The translations under genes were made by a program, and so were the position numbers. The notes under the pieces are model-generated. The model was not told where the DNA came from, ran no database searches, and was given only the letters and a program-made list of their open reading frames with translations. From Flavobacteriaceae bacterium (GTDB lineage Bacteria; Bacteroidota; Bacteroidia; Flavobacteriales; Flavobacteriaceae): DNA of 52,897 bases. The stretch covers positions 1 to 52,897 of the forward strand of contig CANFZC010000008.1 of NCBI GenBank assembly GCA_947451475.1, written 5' to 3'. Shown piece by piece: positions 45,156 through 52,897 of this stretch. The first letter of the stretch is position 1. Every line of letters starts with the position of its first letter.

Positions 45156-46238
45156 ATGGCAGAACCAATTTTCTATCGAAAAATTATTCATGTTGACATG
45201 GATGCGTTTTATGCATCGGTGGAGCAAATGGACAATCCTGAGTTGAAAGGGAAGCCTTTGGCTGTGGGGGGTAGTGAAGTTAGAGGCGTGGTATCTGCTG
45301 CCAGTTATGAGGCCCGTAAATTTGGAGTGCGTTCGGCTATGAGTGGTATACAAGCCAAGCGAAACTGTCCTGACTTAATCTTTGTTAGGCCTCGATTTGA
45401 CCGTTATAAAGAAATCTCGCAAAAGATTCGGAAAATATTCTTGGAATACACTGATTTAGTGGAGCCCCTTTCTTTGGATGAAGCTTATTTGGATGTGACT
45501 CAAAATAAAAAAGGCAATCCTAGTGCCTCTCTTATTGCGCAAGAAATCAGAAGTCGCATTTTTGAAGAAGTAGGTTTGACTGCCTCGGCAGGAATATCGG
45601 TGAATAAGTTTGTAGCTAAAATTGCTAGTGACTATAATAAGCCTAATGGTCAAAAAACGGTTAATCCTGAAGAAGTAGAAGCCTTCTTAGAACAATTGGA
45701 TATTAAAAAATTCTATGGGATTGGAAAAGTCACTCGAGAGCGGATGTACCATTTGGGTATTTTCACTGGTAAGGATTTGAAATCCAAGTCCAAAGAATTT
45801 TTGGAAGAACATTTCAGCAAAAGTGGTCTGCATTTTTATAACATCGTCAGAGGCATTCACAACAGTGCTGTTAAGCCCGATCGAATAGCGAAATCGGTGG
45901 CTGCTGAACATACCTTTAATGAGAATCTTACTTCAGAAATATTCATGTTGGAGCGCTTGGAGCGCATCGCAGAAGAGTTAGAAAAGCGTTTAAAGAAACA
46001 TTCTCTAACGGGAAAGACCGTTACCTTAAAAATCAAATACAGCGATTTTACGACACAAACTCGGAGCAAGACGTTGCCTTATTTCATTTCGGACAAAGGA
46101 TTGCTCCTAGAGGCTGCAAAAGAGCTCCTGTTTCAAGAGCGAATGAAAGAATCGGTTCGATTGCTCGGCATTTCATTAAACAACTTAAATACAGATTTAA
46201 AAAAGACGGTGGTGGTACAATTGAAATTTGAGTTTTAG
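45156..46238 (+). CDS. dinB: DNA polymerase IV (Y family)
   Basis: 360 residues. Catalytic carboxylates: D14 and D16 region in IIHVDMDAFYASVEQM, and D108-E109 in PLSLDEAYLDVT. The helix-hairpin-helix and little-finger domains follow (KFYGIGKVTRERMYHLGI, LKIKYSDFTTQTRSKTLP). It copies past damaged bases with low fidelity. The start is firm, because conserved residues begin at R8 and no other in-frame start is close. It is divergent from the CYTH gene and ends at a terminator shared with the Bax-inhibitor gene. Confidence 0.96.
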   Translation: MAEPIFYRKIIHVDMDAFYASVEQMDNPELKGKPLAVGGSEVRGVVSAASYEARKFGVRSAMSGIQAKRNCPDLIFVRPRFDRYKEISQKIRKIFLEYTDLVEPLSLDEAYLDVTQNKKGNPSASLIAQEIRSRIFEEVGLTASAGISVNKFVAKIASDYNKPNGQKTVNPEEVEAFLEQLDIKKFYGIGKVTRERMYHLGIFTGKDLKSKSKEFLEEHFSKSGLHFYNIVRGIHNSAVKPDRIAKSVAAEHTFNENLTSEIFMLERLERIAEELEKRLKKHSLTGKTVTLKIKYSDFTTQTRSKTLPYFISDKGLLLEAAKELLFQERMKESVRLLGISLNNLNTDLKKTVVVQLKFEF

Positions 46239-46242
46239 GCAT

Positions 46243-46273
46243 AAAAAAACCAGCTAAATAGCTGGTTTTTTTT
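46243..46273. terminator. Bidirectional terminator between dinB and the Bax-inhibitor-1 gene
   Basis: A 13-bp stem AAAAAAACCAGCT (46243-46255) with AGCTGGTTTTTTT (46260-46272), loop AAAT, with A and T tracts on both sides. Confidence 0.92.
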
Positions 46274-46286
46274 GGATTATATTTTA

Positions 46287-47039
46287 TTACTTTTTTTGTA
46301 ATTTAGAAAGTAATCTCAGGAATTCGATGTACAGCCAAACCAATGTAATCATTAGTCCCATAGCGCCATACCATTCCATATATTTTGGCAATTTGTTTTC
46401 TGCTCCTCTTTCTACTTGGTCAAAATCTAAAAACAAATTTAAAGCCGCTACTACAATTACAATAGCGCTTATTCCGATACTTGCCATCGAGTTTCCATAA
46501 TGAACGGGTTGGAACCCTGCAAACATTGCCAAAAGCCATGAAATTAGGTAATAAGTACCAATTGCTAACGTAGCTGCAATAACTACAGACCTAAATTTGT
46601 CGTTAACTTTTACGATACCGTATTTGTACAAAGCTAGACAAACCATAAAAGTTACGAAGGTGCAACTTACTGCTTGTATTACAATGCCTGGATACATAAG
46701 TTCAAAAATGGCTGAAATACCTCCAATAAAAAGGCCTTCAAAAATAGCATATCCTGGTGCTAAAAAACCTGAAGACTGGGGTCTGAAAGTAGCTATAAGC
46801 ACTAAAATAAAACCAACTATTGCGCCTCCAATGGCAAAAGCAAGTGGATTTGCCATAGTCCAAGTGATCGCTGCACTGGCAATTAATAAAACCAGCATTA
46901 AGAAACTTTTGTTAATAGTTCCTGATACCGTCATTGTTTGGTTGTAATCAATAATTACCGCGTCATGAGTGGTGTCTGCAGCATTTTGATTGTTCTCTTT
47001 AAAGGACTTTGTTCTAAAAAAAGGATTATTTGAATTCAT
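46287..47039 (-). CDS. Bax inhibitor-1/YccA family membrane protein
   Basis: 250 residues. A hydrophilic N-terminus (about 1-45, with TMTVSGTINKSF) is followed by about seven hydrophobic helices, with family motifs GYAIFEGLFIGGISAIFE and, near the end, LNLFLDFDQVERGAENKLPKYMEWYGAMGLMITLVWLYIEFLRLLSKL. Members of the family are pH-sensitive calcium leak channels in some bacteria; the physiological role here is unknown. It is 28 bases downstream of pyk and may also have its own promoter. Confidence 0.94.
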   Translation of the reverse strand: MNSNNPFFRTKSFKENNQNAADTTHDAVIIDYNQTMTVSGTINKSFLMLVLLIASAAITWTMANPLAFAIGGAIVGFILVLIATFRPQSSGFLAPGYAIFEGLFIGGISAIFELMYPGIVIQAVSCTFVTFMVCLALYKYGIVKVNDKFRSVVIAATLAIGTYYLISWLLAMFAGFQPVHYGNSMASIGISAIVIVVAALNLFLDFDQVERGAENKLPKYMEWYGAMGLMITLVWLYIEFLRLLSKLQKK

Positions 47040-47053
47040 GATTTTTTTTATTT

Positions 47054-47061
47054 CAAAAATA
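47054..47061 (-). promoter_or_regulatory. -7 promoter element (TATTTTTG) of the Bax-inhibitor-1 gene
   Basis: A minus-strand exact TAnnTTTG 14 bases before the ATG at 47039, in the short gap after pyk; predicted leader about 11 nt. Confidence 0.45.
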
Positions 47062-47067
47062 ATAAAA

Positions 47068-48498
47068 TTATTCTATTTCAGAAACTCTTAACGTATTTAC
47101 CATTCCTTTGTCGGCTACGGGCATAGCGGCTAAGTTAATTAGCATATCACCTTTTTTCACGTACCCATTGGCTTTGGCAATTTCATTGATGTCCCCTACA
47201 GTATCGTCTGTGCTCACAAACTTATCGTAGTAGAACGCGTTTACTCCCCACAATAAATTTAATTGTGTTAAAATTCGTCTATTGGAAGTGTATACTAAGA
47301 TATGCGCTTTGGGTCTCCAGGCAGAGATTTGGAAGGCGGTATACCCACTATTGGTTAAGGTCGAAATGGCTTTTGCTTTGATGTCATTGGCCATAGTAGC
47401 CGCATGATAACAGATTGATTTCGTTATAAAACGTTTTGTTCTAACGTGAGGTGGATTTTGAGGCACGGTAATCAATGGAGAATCTTCGACAGCTTCAATG
47501 ATCTGTGTCATTTTTTCGATTACCTCAACAGGATAATTACCCACAGATGTTTCGCCTGAAAGCATTACGGCATCGGCACCATCCATCACGGAATTGGCTA
47601 CGTCATTTACTTCAGCGCGGGTTGGTGTTAAACTGGTAATCATTGTTTCCATCATTTGAGTAGCGACAATTACCGGTATACGAGCGGTTTTGGCTCTGTG
47701 AATTAATTTCTTTTGAATCAAAGGAACTTCATGGGCAGGAATTTCAACTCCAAGGTCACCACGAGCCACCATTAAACCATCACAAAAGGCAACAATTTTA
47801 TCGATGTTTTCTACTGCTTCAGGTTTTTCAATTTTGGCAACAATTGGAATTTTATAATCGGAGTGCTTAGCAATTAAGTCCTGTAATTCTTCTAAATCCT
47901 TTGGTGTTCTTACAAAAGAAAGCGCCATCCAATCTACTTTTTGTTCGATCGCAAAAATGGCATCTTTGATGTCTTTTTTGGTTAAAGCGGGTAAAGAAAC
48001 TTTGGTTTGCGGTAAGTTAACTCCTTTTTTGGATTTTAATGGTCCGCCTTGGATTACTTTACAAACCACTTCGGTAGTTCTGTTGGTTTCGACCGCTTCA
48101 AAGATTAATTTTCCATCGTCTAATAAAATACGTTCCCCTGGATTAACATCTCTTGGAAACTCTTTATAGTTCATGTATACACGTTCTTTGGTACCAGGAA
48201 CATCTTCGGCCGTTTGGAACGTAATGATATCGCCAGGATTGACTACAACATCTTCTTTCATAACACCTACTCGAAGTTTTGGCCCTTGCAAATCGGCTAA
48301 AATGGCAATCGTATATCCAAATTCTTCATTTAAGCCTCTAATGATATCGATTCTTTCTTTTACATCTTCGTAATCTGCGTGAGAGAAGTTGATTCTGAAT
48401 ACGTTTACTCCAGCATCAATCATTCTTTTAATCACTTCTTTCGAACTACATGCAGGTCCTAGTGTGGCTACAATCTTAGTTTTTTTTCTTGTTGGCAT
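47068..48498 (-). CDS. pyk: Pyruvate kinase
   Basis: 476 residues. The N-terminus MPTRKKTKIVATLGPACSS, then NFSHADYEDV, the beta-barrel core with IVAKIEKPEAVENID (the catalytic Lys-containing signature), MVARGDLGVEIPAHEVP, TRAEVNDVANSVMDGADAVMLSGETSVG, and a C-terminal regulatory domain. It makes ATP and pyruvate from phosphoenolpyruvate. The IPExxxVDY gene lies 5 bases upstream and the pair is clearly cotranscribed. Confidence 0.98.
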   Translation of the reverse strand: MPTRKKTKIVATLGPACSSKEVIKRMIDAGVNVFRINFSHADYEDVKERIDIIRGLNEEFGYTIAILADLQGPKLRVGVMKEDVVVNPGDIITFQTAEDVPGTKERVYMNYKEFPRDVNPGERILLDDGKLIFEAVETNRTTEVVCKVIQGGPLKSKKGVNLPQTKVSLPALTKKDIKDAIFAIEQKVDWMALSFVRTPKDLEELQDLIAKHSDYKIPIVAKIEKPEAVENIDKIVAFCDGLMVARGDLGVEIPAHEVPLIQKKLIHRAKTARIPVIVATQMMETMITSLTPTRAEVNDVANSVMDGADAVMLSGETSVGNYPVEVIEKMTQIIEAVEDSPLITVPQNPPHVRTKRFITKSICYHAATMANDIKAKAISTLTNSGYTAFQISAWRPKAHILVYTSNRRILTQLNLLWGVNAFYYDKFVSTDDTVGDINEIAKANGYVKKGDMLINLAAMPVADKGMVNTLRVSEIE

Positions 48499-48503
48499 TA
48501 TGC

Positions 48504-48992
48504 TTAAAAAATTAAATTATTTTTAGATTTTATCTTTTCTACTGTTACCGTATATACGGTGCTTACTCTGTCAATTCTTTTAAGTACATCGGTAATTGCA
48601 TTTATATCAATTACTGCTTCGGCATTTTCTATTTTTAGAAAATAATCCACTTTTTTAAATTCAGGTATTAGGTATATTTTGGTTGAAAAATTGGTGCCGC
48701 TATTGGCAAATAAGCCTTGATTTCCTGAGACAGTGGACACCGTTAAATCATTTTGATTTTGAATTAAATTCCAACATACATCATTTCCATCATCTTCAAA
48801 AATAAACCTAGTAAACTGCGTTTCTCCTTCTTTACTGCTAATATGAATGTTGCCATTGCATTTTTTAAGATTTACTGGGAGGTTTTGATTAATAAAATAA
48901 GCTAATCGATAATCCTCTAGGGGCGAATGAATAGCAATTAATTGATAATCGATCTCGTCAAACTCTTCCAAATGCAATTTGTGAACAGCCAT
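48504..48992 (-). CDS. IPExxxVDY family protein
   Basis: 162 residues; the family name motif is visible as IPEFKKVDYFLKI in the C-terminal third. The N-terminus starts MAVHKLHLEEFDEIDYQLIAIHSPLEDYRLAYFINQNL. No signal peptide or membrane segment, so cytosolic. The function is unknown, but the gene is commonly next to pyruvate kinase in flavobacteria, as here (5-base gap). A promoter element almost touches the start codon. Confidence 0.9.
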   Translation of the reverse strand: MAVHKLHLEEFDEIDYQLIAIHSPLEDYRLAYFINQNLPVNLKKCNGNIHISSKEGETQFTRFIFEDDGNDVCWNLIQNQNDLTVSTVSGNQGLFANSGTNFSTKIYLIPEFKKVDYFLKIENAEAVIDINAITDVLKRIDRVSTVYTVTVEKIKSKNNLIF

Positions 48993-48999
48993 ACTATTG

Positions 49000-49007
49000 C
49001 AAATTTA
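49000..49007 (-). promoter_or_regulatory. -7 promoter element (TAAATTTG) of the IPExxxVDY-pyk operon
   Basis: A minus-strand exact TAnnTTTG ending 7 bases before the ATG at 48992; predicted leader 0-4 nt. Confidence 0.5.
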
Positions 49008-49107
49008 AGTTGTAAATATAGTATATCTAATAGAGAATATTACAAAGAAGAGATTGTGTTAACGATATTTTATGAACGAAAACGTTATAGTTTTTTGAGA
49101 ATCTATA

Positions 49108-49848
49108 TTATTTTATGTTAATTTTTTCTTGAAATGCGAAATAAGCTCTTTGGGAAGCTTTTTCTTCGGCTTTCTTTTTTGAGGTGGCTCTTGCTTTGGC
49201 TATGACTTTATTATCAATACTTAATTTAACGCCGAAATACTTTTGGCCATCCAATCCGTTATCGTCAAAGACGTCGTAATGAAATGCTTTCTTTTCTTTT
49301 TGGCACCATTCAATAAGTAAACTTTTGTAACTGATTACTTTACCCTCTAGTTTTTCGATATTAACGTAGGGTTTAATTACGCTTTTTTGGATAAAATTTT
49401 CGCAAGTAGCATAGCCTTTATCGAGGAAAATTGCGCCTACTAAAGCTTCAAATATATTACCGTGGATGTTTTCACCGAAGTGTTGCGTGGGTACTTTGCT
49501 TTCTACAAAGCGTATTAGGTTTAAATCTCTACCTAATTCGTTTAGGTGTTCTCTGCTGACGATTTTGGAGCGCATTTTGGTAAGATAGCCTTCATCTCCT
49601 GCGGGTGCTTCAGTATACAAATGAGCTGCTATGACAGCACTTAACATGGCATCTCCAAGGAATTCGAGTCTTTCATAGTTGAGCGGATTCCCTTTGAGGT
49701 CCATTCTATTGGTAGAACGGTGGGTAAAGGCTTTTTGGTAGTAGGTAATGCGTTGGGGTTTAAACCCTATAACTTTTTCAATTTCTTTAAAAAAAATCCC
49801 GTCCTCAGTTGAACGGGAATTTTTAAATATATTCTTTAGAATTCTCAT
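49108..49848 (-). CDS. rnc: Ribonuclease III
   Basis: 246 residues. Catalytic domain with the signature NYERLEFLGDA (57-67, catalytic D66) and the second metal-binding Glu in NIFEALVGAIFLD (E134), then a C-terminal dsRNA-binding domain (about 180-246, YKSLLIEWCQKEKK and ATSKKKAEEKASQRAYFAF). It cuts double-stranded RNA in rRNA and mRNA maturation. It follows fabF by 7 bases. Confidence 0.97.
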   Translation of the reverse strand: MRILKNIFKNSRSTEDGIFFKEIEKVIGFKPQRITYYQKAFTHRSTNRMDLKGNPLNYERLEFLGDAMLSAVIAAHLYTEAPAGDEGYLTKMRSKIVSREHLNELGRDLNLIRFVESKVPTQHFGENIHGNIFEALVGAIFLDKGYATCENFIQKSVIKPYVNIEKLEGKVISYKSLLIEWCQKEKKAFHYDVFDDNGLDGQKYFGVKLSIDNKVIAKARATSKKKAEEKASQRAYFAFQEKINIK

Positions 49849-49855
49849 CTAATCG

Positions 49856-51109
49856 TTAGTCTTCTAATTTTTTGAACAACACACATGCATTATGCCCACC
49901 AAAGCCGAATGTATTACTCATGGCAACTTTCACGTCTCTTTTTTGTGCTTTATTCAGTGTTAGATTCAAGCTAGGATCAATGTTCTCATCAACCACAGTA
50001 TGATTAATGGTTGGCGGTACAATTCCGTGTTTCATTGCTAAAATAGAAGCGATGGCTTCAATAGCACCGGCGGCACCTAGTAAGTGTCCGGTCATTGATT
50101 TGGTTGAGTTAATGTTGATGTTTTTGGCATGTTCACCAAAAACAGCGCTTATGGCTTTCAACTCGGCTACATCACCTAGCGGTGTTGATGTTCCGTGCGT
50201 ATTGATGTGGTCTACTTGATCTGGAGTCATCCCTGCATCGCGCAAGGTGTTTTCCATTACAGCGATTACGCCAATTCCTTCTGGATGCGGAGCGGTTAAA
50301 TGATAGGCATCGGAAGACATACCTCCTCCACCTACTTCACAATATATTTTGGCGCCACGCGCTTTGGCGTGTTCGTATTCTTCAAGTACTAAAGCTCCAG
50401 AGCCTTCTCCTAAGACGAAACCATCACGGGTTGCATCAAATGGTCTAGAGGCTGTTTCTGGACTATCGTTTCGGGTTGACAAGGCTTGCATGGAGTTGAA
50501 TCCACCCATCCCTGCAATCGTTACGGCTGCTTCTGAACCACCCGAAATAATGACATCACACATGCCAAGACGGATGTAATTGAAGGCATCTATTAGGGCA
50601 TTGGCAGAGGAGGCACAAGCGGATACTGTGGTATAGTTGGGACCCATAAAGCCATTACGCATCGAAATGTGAGCGGGAGCAATATCAGCGATCATTTTTG
50701 GGATGAAGAACGGGTTGAATCTTGGTGTACCGTCTCCTTTGGCATAGCTCATTACTTCTTCTTGGAATGTTTCTAAACCGCCAATTCCGGCGCCCCAAAT
50801 GACACCTACTCGTTGTTTGTTTACATTATCTGCGTTAATTCCAGCATCTTTTATGGCTTCTTCGCTAGCCGCAATCGCGTACTGAGCAAATTTATCCATT
50901 CTGCGGGCTTCTTTACGATCCATAAAATCTTCAATATTGAAGTTTTTAACCTCGCAGGCAAATTTAGTTTTATGTTTTTCGGTATCGTAGTAGGTTATTG
51001 GTGCTGCTCCACTTACTCCGTTTACCAAAGCATTCCAATATTCTTCGATAGAGTTTCCGATGGGTGTTAATGCTCCTAATCCTGTTACTACAACTCGCTT
51101 TAATGCCAT
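49856..51109 (-). CDS. fabF: Beta-ketoacyl-ACP synthase II
   Basis: 417 residues from the ATG at 51109 (MALKRVVVTGLGALTPIGNS). The open frame extends to 51160, but the promoter element at 51158-51165 shows that this is upstream of the transcript. The Cys-His-His triad is C165 (TVSACASSAN), H305 (NTHGTSTPLGD) and H342 (SMTGHLLGAAG). It condenses malonyl-ACP with acyl-ACP in fatty acid elongation. The order acpP, fabF, rnc is a classical bacterial cluster. Confidence 0.97.
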   Translation of the reverse strand: MALKRVVVTGLGALTPIGNSIEEYWNALVNGVSGAAPITYYDTEKHKTKFACEVKNFNIEDFMDRKEARRMDKFAQYAIAASEEAIKDAGINADNVNKQRVGVIWGAGIGGLETFQEEVMSYAKGDGTPRFNPFFIPKMIADIAPAHISMRNGFMGPNYTTVSACASSANALIDAFNYIRLGMCDVIISGGSEAAVTIAGMGGFNSMQALSTRNDSPETASRPFDATRDGFVLGEGSGALVLEEYEHAKARGAKIYCEVGGGGMSSDAYHLTAPHPEGIGVIAVMENTLRDAGMTPDQVDHINTHGTSTPLGDVAELKAISAVFGEHAKNININSTKSMTGHLLGAAGAIEAIASILAMKHGIVPPTINHTVVDENIDPSLNLTLNKAQKRDVKVAMSNTFGFGGHNACVLFKKLED

Positions 51110-51157
51110 AATATGTTTTTTACAATTGTATTTAAACAATAATACCCATGTATTCTT

Positions 51158-51165
51158 CAAAGTTA
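51158..51165 (-). promoter_or_regulatory. -7 promoter element (TAACTTTG) of fabF-rnc
   Basis: A minus-strand exact TAnnTTTG 48 bases before the fabF ATG (51109). Possible -33 TTG elements at 51179-51181 and 51190-51192 give spacers of 13 and 24, neither ideal. Confidence 0.5.
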
Positions 51166-51242
51166 ATCATTAAAGAGACAAGGGTATATCAATATTTTTT
51201 AAGATTGAATTTCAATCAATTTTACTCTTTTTCAGTAAAAAT

Positions 51243-51279
51243 AATAAAAACCCCGTGAAAAAAAGGATTTCTCACGGGT
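51243..51279 (-). terminator. Terminator between acpP and fabF
   Basis: A 7-bp stem CCCGTGA/TCACGGG (51252-51258 with 51272-51278) read on the minus strand, a 13-nt loop, then GTTTTTATTAT. It should end most acpP transcripts, letting ACP be made in excess over FabF. Confidence 0.8.
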
Positions 51280-51288
51280 GAATTATTA

Positions 51289-51525
51289 TTATTTTTTTGC
51301 TTCTTCGATGTAAGAAATAGCTTGACCTACAGTAGCAATGTTTTCAGCTTGGTCGTCTGGAATTTGAATATCAAATTCTTTTTCGAACTCCATAATAAGC
51401 TCAACAGTGTCTAATGAATCAGCGCCCAAATCATTTGTGAAGCTTGCTTCAGTTACAACTTCGTTTTCGTCAACGCCTAATTTGTCTACAATAATCGCTT
51501 TAACTCTTGATGCAATGTCTGACAT
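51289..51525 (-). CDS. acpP: Acyl carrier protein
   Basis: 78 residues, acidic, four-helix. The phosphopantetheine attachment Ser is S37 in [14 protein letters not shown]. It carries growing acyl chains for fatty acid synthesis. It is monocistronic for the most part, with its own strong promoter and a terminator before fabF. Confidence 0.98.
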   Translation of the reverse strand: MSDIASRVKAIIVDKLGVDENEVVTEASFTNDLGADSLDTVELIMEFEKEFDIQIPDDQAENIATVGQAISYIEEAKK

Positions 51526-51555
51526 AATTTCTAGATTTTAATTTTAAATTGTTGG

Positions 51556-51584
51556 CAAAAATAAAAAACTTTATTTTAAAACAA
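51556..51584 (-). promoter_or_regulatory. Full -33/-7 promoter (TTG, 18 bp, TATTTTTG) of acpP
   Basis: On the minus strand TTG (51582-51584), an 18-bp spacer and TATTTTTG (51556-51563). Leader about 26 nt. Confidence 0.7.
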
Positions 51585-51701
51585 CATTTTTGTTACTAAA
51601 TGTGTCCACGAAAATAAAAAATTAATTTCAGAATCTTACATAATGATGGTTTTAATTCAAGTTATTATTCTTTTTTTTGTGGTGACAAACCGCAGCGTTC
51701 C

Positions 51702-52271
51702 ATGAAAAAAATCTTGCTTTTTGCTTCGGGTACTGGAAGTAATGTAGAAAACATCCTTAAGTACTTCAAAAACAATAACGAAATAGGAGTCGTTAGTGTA
51801 TTTTCAAATAATCCGAAGGCGCTTGTATTATCCATAGCGGCTCAACATACTATTCCGAGTTATGTTTTTGACAAGGAGGAATTAAATGGCGGAGTGGTTT
51901 TGGAGCAACTAAAAGCGTTTCAGCCGGATTTAATTGTATTGGCAGGATTTCTATGGAAAATGCCGGAAGCGATTGTACAGTATTATACCGATAAGATTAT
52001 TAATATCCATCCTGCATTATTACCTAAGTATGGTGGCAAGGGGATGTATGGCATGAAAGTGCATGAAAGCATAATGGCCAATAAAGAAGTGGAGACTGGT
52101 ATCACTATCCATTATGTTAACGAGCATTATGATGAAGGAACCTATATTTTACAGCAAAAGGTAGGTATAGAAGACTGTCGTACGGCAGCTGAAATTGCGG
52201 CTAAAGTTCATGCCTTGGAGCATTTGTATTTTCCGCAAGTCATTGAAAAGCTATTACAAACTAACCCTTAA
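51702..52271 (+). CDS. purN: Phosphoribosylglycinamide formyltransferase
   Basis: 189 residues. The N-terminal phosphate loop KKILLFASGTGSNVENI, VLAGFLWKMPEAIV, catalytic INIHPALLPKYGGKGMYG and ITIHYVNEHYDEGTYI with the active-site Asp are all present. It transfers a formyl group from 10-formyl-THF to GAR in purine synthesis. Divergent from acpP; rnhA follows after 15 bases. Confidence 0.97.
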   Translation: MKKILLFASGTGSNVENILKYFKNNNEIGVVSVFSNNPKALVLSIAAQHTIPSYVFDKEELNGGVVLEQLKAFQPDLIVLAGFLWKMPEAIVQYYTDKIINIHPALLPKYGGKGMYGMKVHESIMANKEVETGITIHYVNEHYDEGTYILQQKVGIEDCRTAAEIAAKVHALEHLYFPQVIEKLLQTNP

Positions 52272-52286
52272 ACCTTACTTTAGAGC

Positions 52287-52766
52287 ATGTCACATCAAGT
52301 TCACATCTATACCGACGGCGCTGCAAAGGGCAATCCTGGCAACGGAGGTTATGGCGTAGTTATGGAATTGGTCGGCACTGCCTATCGAAAAGAGTATTAT
52401 GAAGGATTTCGGTATACTACTAATAACCGAATGGAATTATTGGCCGTCATTGTAGGGTTGGAAAAATTGAAAAACCCAAAGATGCGGGTATTGGTGGTCT
52501 CCGATTCGAAATATGTAGTCGATGCCGTGGAAAAGAAGTGGGTTTTTGGTTGGGAAAAGAAACACTTTACAGGCAAGAAGAATCCCGATTTATGGATGCG
52601 TTTTCTCAAAATATACCGCCAACACCAGGTGGACTTCCAATGGATAAAAGGGCATAATAATCATCCGCAGAACGAGCGCTGTGATGTTTTGGCTGTTTAT
52701 GCCTCCAGTTTAGCCCAATTGTCTATAGATTCCTATTACGAAAAAGAAGAGGGAAAACTGTTTTAG
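52287..52766 (+). CDS. rnhA: Ribonuclease HI
   Basis: 159 residues. Catalytic D10 (IYTDGAAKGNPG), E50 (NNRMELLAVI), D73 (VSDSKYVV) and D133 (NERCDVLA), with H123 in KGHNNH. It degrades RNA in RNA-DNA hybrids. The likely second gene of a purN-rnhA operon. Confidence 0.97.
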   Translation: MSHQVHIYTDGAAKGNPGNGGYGVVMELVGTAYRKEYYEGFRYTTNNRMELLAVIVGLEKLKNPKMRVLVVSDSKYVVDAVEKKWVFGWEKKHFTGKKNPDLWMRFLKIYRQHQVDFQWIKGHNNHPQNERCDVLAVYASSLAQLSIDSYYEKEEGKLF

Positions 52767-52805
52767 GCCCAATTATTTATCGTATCTTACCTAGTTTAAT
52801 TATAT

Positions 52806-52897
52806 TATATCCATGCTATATCCATGCTATATCCATGCTATATCCATGCTATATCCATGCTATATCCATGCTATATCCATGCTATATCCATGCTATA
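52806..52897. repeat. Perfect 11-bp tandem array (8 or more copies), running off the window
   Basis: Eight identical copies of TATATCCATGC plus four bases, starting 40 bases after rnhA. The period (11) is not a multiple of 3, so it is not a coding repeat. There is no spacer, so it is not a CRISPR. Confidence 0.97.

Noticed and set aside
52806..52897. CRISPR array
   Set aside because: Units are 11 bp, directly adjacent, without spacers; a minisatellite. The same holds for 4481-4543 and 23630-23684.

Overview
The window looks like a chromosomal segment of a Flavobacterium-like member of the Bacteroidota (Flavobacteriaceae). The evidence is an AT-rich genome, many copies of the Bacteroidota -7 promoter element TAnnTTTG (several with a -33 TTG), type IX secretion (T9SS) cargo with both type A and type B C-terminal signals, PorP/SprF, PorE-like and PorZ components, and typical flavobacterial families (IPExxxVDY, THC0290_0291, DUF3108). 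I see no tRNA, rRNA, insertion sequence, prophage or CRISPR array; most genes are core housekeeping genes.

Layout. 1-245 is the start of a FAD-dependent oxidoreductase. 465-3929 is a secreted zinc metalloprotease with FN3 repeats and a type A signal. A repeat-bearing gap of about 640 bp follows. 4618-16552 (minus) is a three-gene surface operon: a 3026-residue adhesin with a type B signal, a PorP/SprF protein, and a PorE-like TPR/PD40/OmpA anchor. 16742-23496 carries hflX, a THC0290_0291 protein (minus), gdhA, and porZ-recO overlapping by one base. 23942-28455 holds ileS, a dksA-like gene and lspA; 28418-30227 (minus) is a PLP decarboxylase overlapping a 5-formyl-THF cyclo-ligase gene; 30333-35912 holds uvrC, a patatin-Omp85 protein and an amino acid permease.

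36178-38548 encodes homogentisate dioxygenase and 4-hydroxyphenylpyruvate dioxygenase, two consecutive steps of tyrosine catabolism. After a promoter-terminator unit with no ORF (candidate small RNA) comes a DUF3108 / tryptophan 2,3-dioxygenase / M23 peptidase operon, then pgi, a small membrane protein, rlpA, a CYTH protein (minus) and dinB. 46287-51525 is all minus strand: Bax-inhibitor-1 protein, pyruvate kinase, IPExxxVDY protein, RNase III, FabF and ACP. purN and rnhA close the window, followed by a perfect 11-bp tandem array that runs off the end.

Points most worth a second look: the orphan transcription unit at about 38635-38787; the inverted HIGH motif (Gly-Ile-His-His) of a eukaryote-like IleRS, a signature linked to mupirocin hyper-resistance; several genes whose promoter sits so close to the start codon that their mRNAs should be nearly leaderless (uvrC, dinB, IPExxxVDY gene); 11-bp-period arrays at two loci; and operator-like TTCAAATT repeats in front of hmgA. 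Promoter elements also correct several over-extended gene starts (THC0290_0291, PLP decarboxylase, porZ, uvrC, fabF, small membrane protein). All functional calls come from reading the sequence; no database search was run.
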